A DNA stretch of 20,043 nt from NCBI RefSeq assembly GCF_000485595.1, contig NW_014577848.1:16171-36213 (forward strand), given 5' to 3'. Shown in pieces: positions 9,529-18,500 of the stretch (positions are counted from its first letter, which is position 1; every line of letters starts with the position of its first letter). The stretch is from Priapulus caudatus. Taxonomy: Eukaryota; Priapulida; Priapulimorpha; Priapulimorphida; Priapulidae. The position numbers and the translations under genes were made by a program. The notes below the pieces were generated by a model that saw only the letters and a program-made list of their open reading frames with translations, had not been told where the DNA came from and searched no databases.

Positions 9529-12500
9529 CTGGCGGCGGGGGGGCGAACCTTGCCGCGCCCGCCTTCATCGTCGCCGCGTGCCCAGCTGTGGCAACAAAGC
9601 GCTTATACGCTTATTACGCTTATCACGCTGAGGTAGAGGTAGGCATCACAATCTTAACCGCTCCATTACGAAATTAAGCTGCACATTAAATTTAAGTTAA
9701 TTCCGATATTATTGTGTTTGCTGCACTGGATAATATAATGAAAGTGTCAATGACACTGTAGCTCACCTTGGGTGTGATAGAAGAGGGAGGGGAGATATAT
9801 AAGGCAAGCGTATATATGGGAGAACTCCCATTATATAGCATATCTCCAATTATATACTCTTGATAATGATATATGCATAAGTTTTGACACGAAAATAAAT
9901 GTTTCAGATCTGAGTCTGAAATCTTGACGAGAGATGGCGCTACGCCTAAATGATCGCTATTTTGGTTTTCGAATATCACGCAAATAAAAACAATAAAATA
10001 TTCCAGTCAAATTACTGTAACGAAGAATCTAAAACACAATATTACACGTATATAGGTATGATTGTAGAGTTGTTGACCAGTTAGACGAAATAAACGCAAT
10101 AGAACGGTGTCATCTCTCCCATAAGAGTAATAACTGTTTTGGGGCTAGCCTTACACCGACTAGCTCTAGGCCGCAGAGCTATAGAACATTTTCAGCTAGA
10201 TTTCGCTGCTGCAACAGTTCCCAAAAAGTGTAAAGTTGTGGAAAGTGCTCAAAAAGATAGGTGAGATGTTCACGTAGATAGATAAGTGTGAAAAATCCCG
10301 ATCATTTTGCGTTTTGTAAAGCGATTTTTCATGGGAACTTTGGGAACTGTTGCAGCAGCGAAATCTAGCTGAAAATGTTCTATAGCACTGCGGCAGTCAA
10401 TGTACGCGGGCTATAGTACTAGAGCTAGCCTTATACATTCACATACCAAAATTTAACAAAATCGAATGAATTTAGATGGCCATTTTCATTTTTGCCAAAA
10501 AGTGGGCGTGGCTCGAAAGTAGGTCGACTGGCGTGCTCCAAAATAGGAAGTTCAAATCTCTCCCATAGGAGTAACAACTGTATTCAATTTGAAACATGTG
10601 GGTCAAACGGTTCTTGAGTTATCGTTGACCGTAGCCTAGGCAGACACTGAAATGCATAGTTAAATTGCCAAAATCTACCCAATTTCCATAATTAAAAAAA
10701 AATCAAAACCCGTGTGATGTTTTGGGGCCAGTCCTTATTCATTCACATACTAGAAATGAGCAAAATCCATTGAACCTGAACTGTCCTATGGCCATTTCCA
10801 TTTTTGCCAAAAAGTGGACGTGGCTCGAAAGTAGGTCGACTGGCGTGCTCCAAAATAGGACGTTCAAACCTCTTCCATAGAAGTAACAACTGCATGCAAT
10901 TTGAAACATGTGGGTCAAACGGTTCTTGAGTTATCGTTGACCATAGCCAAATGTTGACGGACGGACGGACGGGTGGACAGGCGGACGGACGGACAGACAT
11001 ACGACGGATGACACCCCATGGCAATAGCTCATCTTGACGATGTCAAGGCGAGCTAAAAATGAAAAAACCAGAAGGAGAGTAAGAAAGTGGAAGGGCAAAC
11101 GACTTCAGCAAGAGTTAGTAAGGGTGAAAAGCAGTATGGGAGTTTATTTAATTATGCCTTAATTTAAGGCCATTCTGAAATGATTTTGCTTGCTATGCTT
11201 GGAAATGGAAGGACGCAAAAACACCAGAGGGAGAGTGAGTAAGCAGGAAGGCAAAAAAATTCGGGGAAGAGTTAGCAACCGTGAACAGGGATAGAAATTA
11301 ACTTTTGAACAAGGGAGTCCAACAGACTCCCTACCCTCAAAAAGAGGGAGTCCGCAGCAAAATGAGGGAGTCCGCAGTCTGAGGTTCAAAATTAAAGATA
11401 TTAACAATAACGCATGTGCTTATAAGGTTCATGCAGTTGCACGTCTGCTAAATTTTCTTTGAACATTAGCTGAAAAAATACAGTAATTCTACGAGGCTGT
11501 GCTCCGGAACGAACTAGTTAGTATGGCAGAATTTTCAGGTAGTCACACGGACTCCTGCATATGTCAAATCAGGGAGTATTTGACTCCGAACTCCCGTTAA
11601 TTTCGCACCCTGCGTGAGTAACAGTATAGCAGATAAACCACTACACACCTCCAGGAACCTCCTGTGTCGTCTGAGAATCCAGCCTATTGTATAACTGTAG
11701 AATGTGTTCCTCGAATCGCGCAGCTATGGCCTTCATTGCTTGATACTTGCCCTCCAGAGCCTGAAATACACACGTGATGCAACGAGATGCAACATATATC
11801 AAAGAGTAAAGAGTGCCGTGAACACAGCCATGAATTTGCGACTGCATCTAAGGCCATAATAATAATATTGTTTGTTTGCCCTCACCCGACCGACCCGCCA
11901 AAAAAGGGCCAACTCAAAAATGTTTATTGATCTTTTTCTTTTTCTTTTTTAAACAAATTGTATCACTGTACATTAAATAAATCTGTAGGCAATACATTAT
12001 ATGTACTAAGCAAAAGAAACATTCAACATAGAATTGGTATCTCCACACAAGCACACCCGAGCATGCTCATATAGACACCATGCTGAATTTGTAAAAAGAC
12101 CCGCACCCTCGAAAAAAGAAAAGCAAAGCCGACCTACCTACCCAAACTTTTCAGCCTGGGTCGGGTGAAGGCAAACAAAAATGGCCTAACCACGATTTGC
12201 TGTAACATTTACACACGCTGCACACTCACACACACTGCCACATTCTTGGCCCACACGCGTGCAAGCACGCACGCACACACACACGCACACACGCACACAC
12301 GCATGCATGCACACACACACACACACACGCACGCACGCACACGCACGCAAGCACGCACGCACACACGCACGCACGCATACACACACCTGCTCATACGTGA
12401 GGAACATCACACACATGTAGACTCGTATGCAAACACAATAACGTACATCATGCTAAGTAAACGTTAGGTTTCATGCGATGACTCGCGTTTAGGTTTTACT

Positions 12501-15500
12501 GTGATGCAGGCCACGAACGAGAAGATTTAGAAGCAAATTACGAATGCCAGAGGCTTTACCTGTATCTTTCCCTTGTCCAAGCTCTTGCTGTGCTCTAGCG
12601 ATCGCTTCTGCTCGGTTATGATCAGATCTTTCTTGCCGAGTGCAGCCTCCAGTTCCACTAGCCTAGTATTCTTCGCTTCCAGCTGCGATTCGGTCACCTT
12701 GAGCTTACGTTTCAGTGCTAACGAAACAGTACGAACTGCATTATTAGTACGTGACAAGTATTGAGCTATAGTACCAACATGCTGTGATATACAAACAAAA
12801 CATAGGTAGGGGGCTTTATTGCATTGCTGTTAGTCATACAGTATTTGTACACAATTAGAGTTACATATTCATATACTATTCTAAGTGTCATGTTGCATTT
12901 GCATGACACGCAATCATGAAAAATTAACAATTTGGGGTGGGCAGCTCATTCCAATTCCATGCAGGCCAAATGTAAAAATAACCCACCAGTGAGATATTCA
13001 ATTTTAGACATAGACAATTATTAGAGGAGTTAGCTTCACGCAGCAAGGTAGGAAGATTCTCCTGAAATTCCTGGGGAGAAGCCAGCGTGGCATTAATAAG
13101 TGATACCGGAAAGTCCAACTGTGTTATTTAGGTCATAGAAAAAGGGGGATAAAATGGCCGCGGCGCTCTACGGAAAGTACATGATTAATGTAAACACTCG
13201 TGCGTTTTTAATTTTTGCATTAACACAAACATTGCAAAATATCCCAAATGACCACAATCATATTTGTAAATGTTTCTGTAAACAGAAACGCACCTGTGAA
13301 TTGAAGTACAATGTTAGTGAAGAGAATTGTAGATCAAAAACCTACACTAGTACTATCGTAACTATGTTATAGGCAACTTATCACCCCTCTTATCTCATCT
13401 CAATATGGCGGCAAGGATTTTCCGATATGGTGCCCGTTGTCAGAAACAAAATTAGTCTTAACATTAGTCTTAACACTAACATTTTCTCGTAGACCGTCAA
13501 CAGCCATTTGTTTCGTATTGTTATGAGGAAATCTGCTACGACTTTTCATCAGGTAACTTTTGCAGCGTTTCTGTCGACGGACTAAGAGAAAAAGTTAATG
13601 CTAAGACTAATGCTAAGACTAATTTTGTTTCTGACAACGGGCCCCTGGCTTATAACAGGTCGTACCGTTGATCTCGTGCGTGTAGCTGCCGATAAGGCTA
13701 GCCGGCAGCTCGGCGCACGGCGACGCCCCCTCCTCCTCCACACGCTGCTGGTACTTCTCGAGCAGCTCACCAGAGAGCAGCAGCTGCTTGCTGAGCTCGA
13801 TCGTGCGCGCCTTCAGCGTGTTGTTGAGCGCCACCTCTCCCTCGATCATCTCGAGCCGATGCTCGGCCGTGAACAGCTTCGCCTGCGTGTTCTGCAGCTC
13901 CTGCAACGACGCGAGCAGCATGCTGCAGCCACGCTAGCCAGTAACCGCGCATCTAGCATCGGTGCGCACGATCCAAATAAATAAACGAACTAGTGGTGGT
14001 AAACACAACCAATATGGCAAGTCTCAGCAGGAACCTGCAGGAACCGTATCTCGAAGAAATGTCAAAATGATAAAAAGGTTTAGAAATTATAAGCGCGGAA
14101 TCCTTCATAGGCATTCATGGTAACTGTATTCAAAGAAATAGAAAGGATTGATAAGAATTGAAATCATATACAGGGAGTCCTTGGTAAGCGTTCATGAGAA
14201 CTGCATCAGAAGTAAGCAAAACGAAAATAAAATTGTATGACTGAACAACATACCGTGACAAGTTAACCACAAGGTTTTGTACATACACTCCAGAAATACT
14301 TCTTGTAGACATGGAAAATAATGAGCAACATAAACGAATTTACTATGAATGCAATTTTGGAAAGTTTATAATCTCCAAGTAATAATCTGAATAAATGTGA
14401 TATTTTTTCTATTGATGTCACAGAACTAACCAACACGGAAGATGCCGTGTGTGTGCTTACATGTGAGTGATCACTGATGCAGTATTCATCTATATAATTT
14501 CAGCTTTGACAAAACACGTGTACAATGAGCACCAGTTGTCAGAAACAACATTACTTTTAACATGTGTATAATCCTAACTATGATCAAACTCCTAACTTTA
14601 CTACATCTATGAGAAAAAGTGTTAAGACTAATGTTAAGAATAATATTTGTTTCTGACAATGGGTACAAGGACTCCACGGTAACGTGTTGATGAATGGGAA
14701 GACATTAATTGGCTTAATTACCATGACAGAGTAGCATCAAGCTGCGATGCACCGCAGTTCTTACAAACCTTATTGAGCATGTTGATCTCTGTGTGCTTTG
14801 TCTTGATCTCATTCTCTAGTTCCTTCGTCGCTTCAAAATACTGATCCTTCTGACGAATGTAGGCTCTGTCAGGAATAGTGAAGCCATAAATGCACGTTCT
14901 ACCTCTCATGCACCAGCACACAAACGCACGCACGCACACGCACACACGCACGCACACACGCACGCACACATGTGCACACACACACGCACACATACCTATC
15001 CACACGCTCTATCCGTCTCATTATTTGAATCAGAAAATTGAATGTTCATTAGAACAGCGGACCTCTCGATCTGCGATACCGAACTAGCTATGCATCTAGG
15101 CAGCGTACGTACTGCATCTGTACTTGCTGCTGCGTCTTCTGCTCCTCCTTCGCATCTTTCACCTCTCTCAACTCCGACCGGACGCTCCTCAGCTCCTTCT
15201 TTAGCGATATGATCTCGCACTCCTGCAGATGCACCTGATCCTTCTGCATACAAGCAATCGCCACATCAGACAGACGACTAAAAAACTGCCCTCTATTCCG
15301 ATAAACAACCAGAAAAAAATTTGAAATCTAAGACACCCCACGAATGTTCCGTCAGCGAACGGATCGCCATGGCGACGCGTGCATCCTCGGCAACCCTCAC
15401 CATGGCGACGACCTTCTCCTCCATGGCGACGGACGCGTTGGCGCGCCGCAGCAGCCGGCGGTTGCGTTGTCCATGAAGGTCGCGCCGGTGTCGCTCGAAC

Positions 15501-18500
15501 ATCAGCTGGTTGTGCAGCAGCAGCTGCTGCGTGCGCAGCACCTGCAGCTCCTCCGCGGGCGGCGCTCCGCCAAAGTGCGTCCAGTCCGTGCTGCTCTTGC
15601 TCGTCAACGACAGCTTGCTCAGCTCCTGAAAGACGATTCCAGAGTCGTCAGAGGACGCACGCGTGTGGTCGAACGCATCGGGGAACGAATCTGGTGCCCA
15701 GTTAAAAGAACTGACCAACCTATCCACCTGGGATAAACCAACGACGCCTGACGGCACTATCACACATGAGCGTGGGTATCGCGCTACGTTATCACACATG
15801 AGCGTGGGTATCGCGCTACGTTATCACACCTTGGCGTGGGTGCTGTGAGCGAGCTGCACGTGTCGGTCGAGCAGCTCTGCGGGGGGCAGCGTCGTGTAGA
15901 AGGGGAACTCGCGGCCCGTGCGGTCCCGCGCCGTGCTCATCACCGGCTGCACGTACACGCTCGTCGTGTCGTCGCCATCGTCCACCATCGTCCTCGACGT
16001 CGTCGTCGTCGCCGCCGCCGCCGCCCCGTCCTCCGCCGGCGCCGACGCTAGAGACGAGACGACGTGAGACGGTTAGTCGCAGCCGAGACGCGAGACGTTG
16101 CTGTAACGAGCTAGCGTCATTGTCGAGACGCGAGGCGGCGCGTCGCCCGCAACCGTTATTGTCGAGACGCGAGACATCACGTCGCGTGAAACTGCCATTG
16201 TTGAGACGCGAGACATTGTGTAATGAGCAACCGCCATTGTTGAGACATGAGACATCTAATGGCTCGGCTGATAATAAACACAAGACATACCGTAATGGTA
16301 GAAGATGACAAATATTCTTAATGTATAATGAAGCAGGTACTAACCAGTTGTCACGCAACATTGCAACCCAAATGATAGGTCTACATAATAACTGATAGGA
16401 GGCAACGTGATGCAGCCGGCACAGTGGTGAAACAATGTATATCACTATGTATTTAGGCCCGCTCGCACAGATACTGCTATGTAGTAGATGTAGTAGTAGT
16501 ATAGATAGTGAGTAGGGTCACGTAGCTCACCTGCCGATGTTTTCGCGTCCGATATCGCCGTCTGAGAGTACACTGCTGTGAACGCTGTGGAAGTGGTGGT
16601 GACGAGACTGATCGTCTTTGTCACTTTCTTACAGAGTAGGCACGGAATCTCCGAGACGACGGTGTCTGCGCAAGTTAATGAGCACGTGTTCACCGTTCAA
16701 TGCGTGAGACATTCTTAATACGTAATACATAAGACAGAGACTCCCCGACTCACGTACAGGTTCGGTTCCGAGCGGTCGTTCGTAAGTCGATTTGTTCGTA
16801 AGTTGAACATATGTACGTACGTATACAGTATTGTACAGTAGTGTAGTATATGTACATGTGAACATCGAGTAACCTAGAAGTGTACATAGTGTAAACATAT
16901 ACGTGAACACAGGAGTTGGGGAAAGTCAAAATCAAGGGGGCGATTGTGTCTTTTTATTCACCAATATTGACATTATACACTAATGGACTTCAGGGCAAGT
17001 TGTTCGTATCATCTAAAGTTTGTAACTCGAATGTTCGTAAGTCAGGGAGTCTCTGTACTTAAATCTGTATGAGCATTTGTGTCATTTCATCTCTCGCTTA
17101 TGACCCACACCCACCACTTCTTGACCCATCCCGCCTCTCAGTCCCCTGTTACACGCCGCATCGCCGTGCGTACCGTGCGTCTGCTGATGTTCACTGTCGG
17201 ATTTCTCGTTGCTGCCTTCGTCAAGCGCAGAGCACGACCGCCAGCGCCGCCTAGGAGCAGGTTTCTCCGCCATCATTACGATGTCCGACACCTGTACGAC
17301 CACGTGAGATACATCACGACAGCACACTCAGAAGTTAACTCCCGCCATGTTCCTCGCTCTCCCACTCTCGGCATTACCATGGAGGGGATTCCCATTCACT
17401 TTCAGCGGACATACCGTAAAAATAGTCCTTAGCCCGAGATGCAGCAGTCCAACAAAAAGGATAAAAGTATCGCGAAAGAAATGCTGCATAACCGATTAAA
17501 AGTGGGCACGTGTAATCGCAATATGATACACTGCAAAATAGGTTGGCAGGTGGAGCCACTAAACATAACTTGAGGGAGGCTAGAAGGGAGGGCATGTTCA
17601 CTAACCTCTGGCACGCAGTGGCTGTAGAAGCGAATACGGTTGACCTTGCGCATGAAGTCCACCGCCCCTTCCCAGGAGGTGAGCGTATCTCCCGTCACCT
17701 CACCCTCCTCGACAGACTCGGAGCTCTCACTCTCCTTCTTCGGTCTCTCAGCAAGCTCAAAACTACGACATATACAACATATACATGTAGAAATTGTCAT
17801 ATTGCACACACAAATATATATATACGTACATACAAATACACATTCACGGTATGCAAACAAACACATATATATATATATTTATTTATTTATTTCAAAGTAA
17901 TATACGTGTATGTGTTATTTATATTACACATATAAATATATATATATATATTATAAAGCGGCAGCTTTAGCTTAATAAAAGTAGCTAAGTACCTAGTAAC
18001 AGCCCCTTGCCGAGGAACAGTTTTTATATCAGGCATGCTGTTCGTTGCCTGGGAGAAGCATAACAAAGAGCCCGAGTTGTCCAGGTCAAGAGAAGAGATG
18101 CCCTCCTCTCTCACTCGACATTGCTGTATCGTCTCTGCCACCCCCTGACTCACCAGCTCTGATACCTCCCTATCAAAGGCACCTATAGAAATATCGGTAG
18201 AGTACAGTACAGAGTAGAGAGAGTACATGGGTAATGATGATAATTTGACTATTACTTTAGCGCAAAAGCCAATAACCATCCAACCAGCAACTAATAAGTT
18301 CAATAACAGGTTTACAGTTGGTTCATTGCTAACGTTATAGCTAAATGGCATCGAGTGATAAGCTTGCCAAACACCAGATGGATAGTGTATTGGATCTGCA
18401 TCCCATAGACATGGTCCAGTCACAATGTCTACATGTGCTTTAGACCCAGACTGTCCACACTTCCATGAAGCCATTTTATCAGTTTAAAAACAAACCTGAT

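Noticed and set aside
13767-13952. Alternative acceptor at 13921-13922 for exon k
   Set aside because: With the upstream exon in phase 0 it would force the wrong frame; the acceptor before 13900 keeps the coiled coil.
13598-13984. 128-residue plus-strand frame with leucine-rich composition
   Set aside because: Antisense of TSC1 exon k, and it includes MITE and intron sequence.
15344-15736. Plus-strand frames opposite TSC1 exon h
   Set aside because: Shadow frames of a GC-rich exon whose minus-strand product is clearly hamartin.
15816-16445. 209-residue minus frame
   Set aside because: Not the frame that joins in phase to the conserved hamartin exon; kept open by a 39-bp minisatellite and GC-rich exon.
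17887-18474. 195-residue minus frame beginning MASWKCGQ
   Set aside because: Only its exon c portion has splice and phase support; the upstream part lies in an intron and has no recognised domain.
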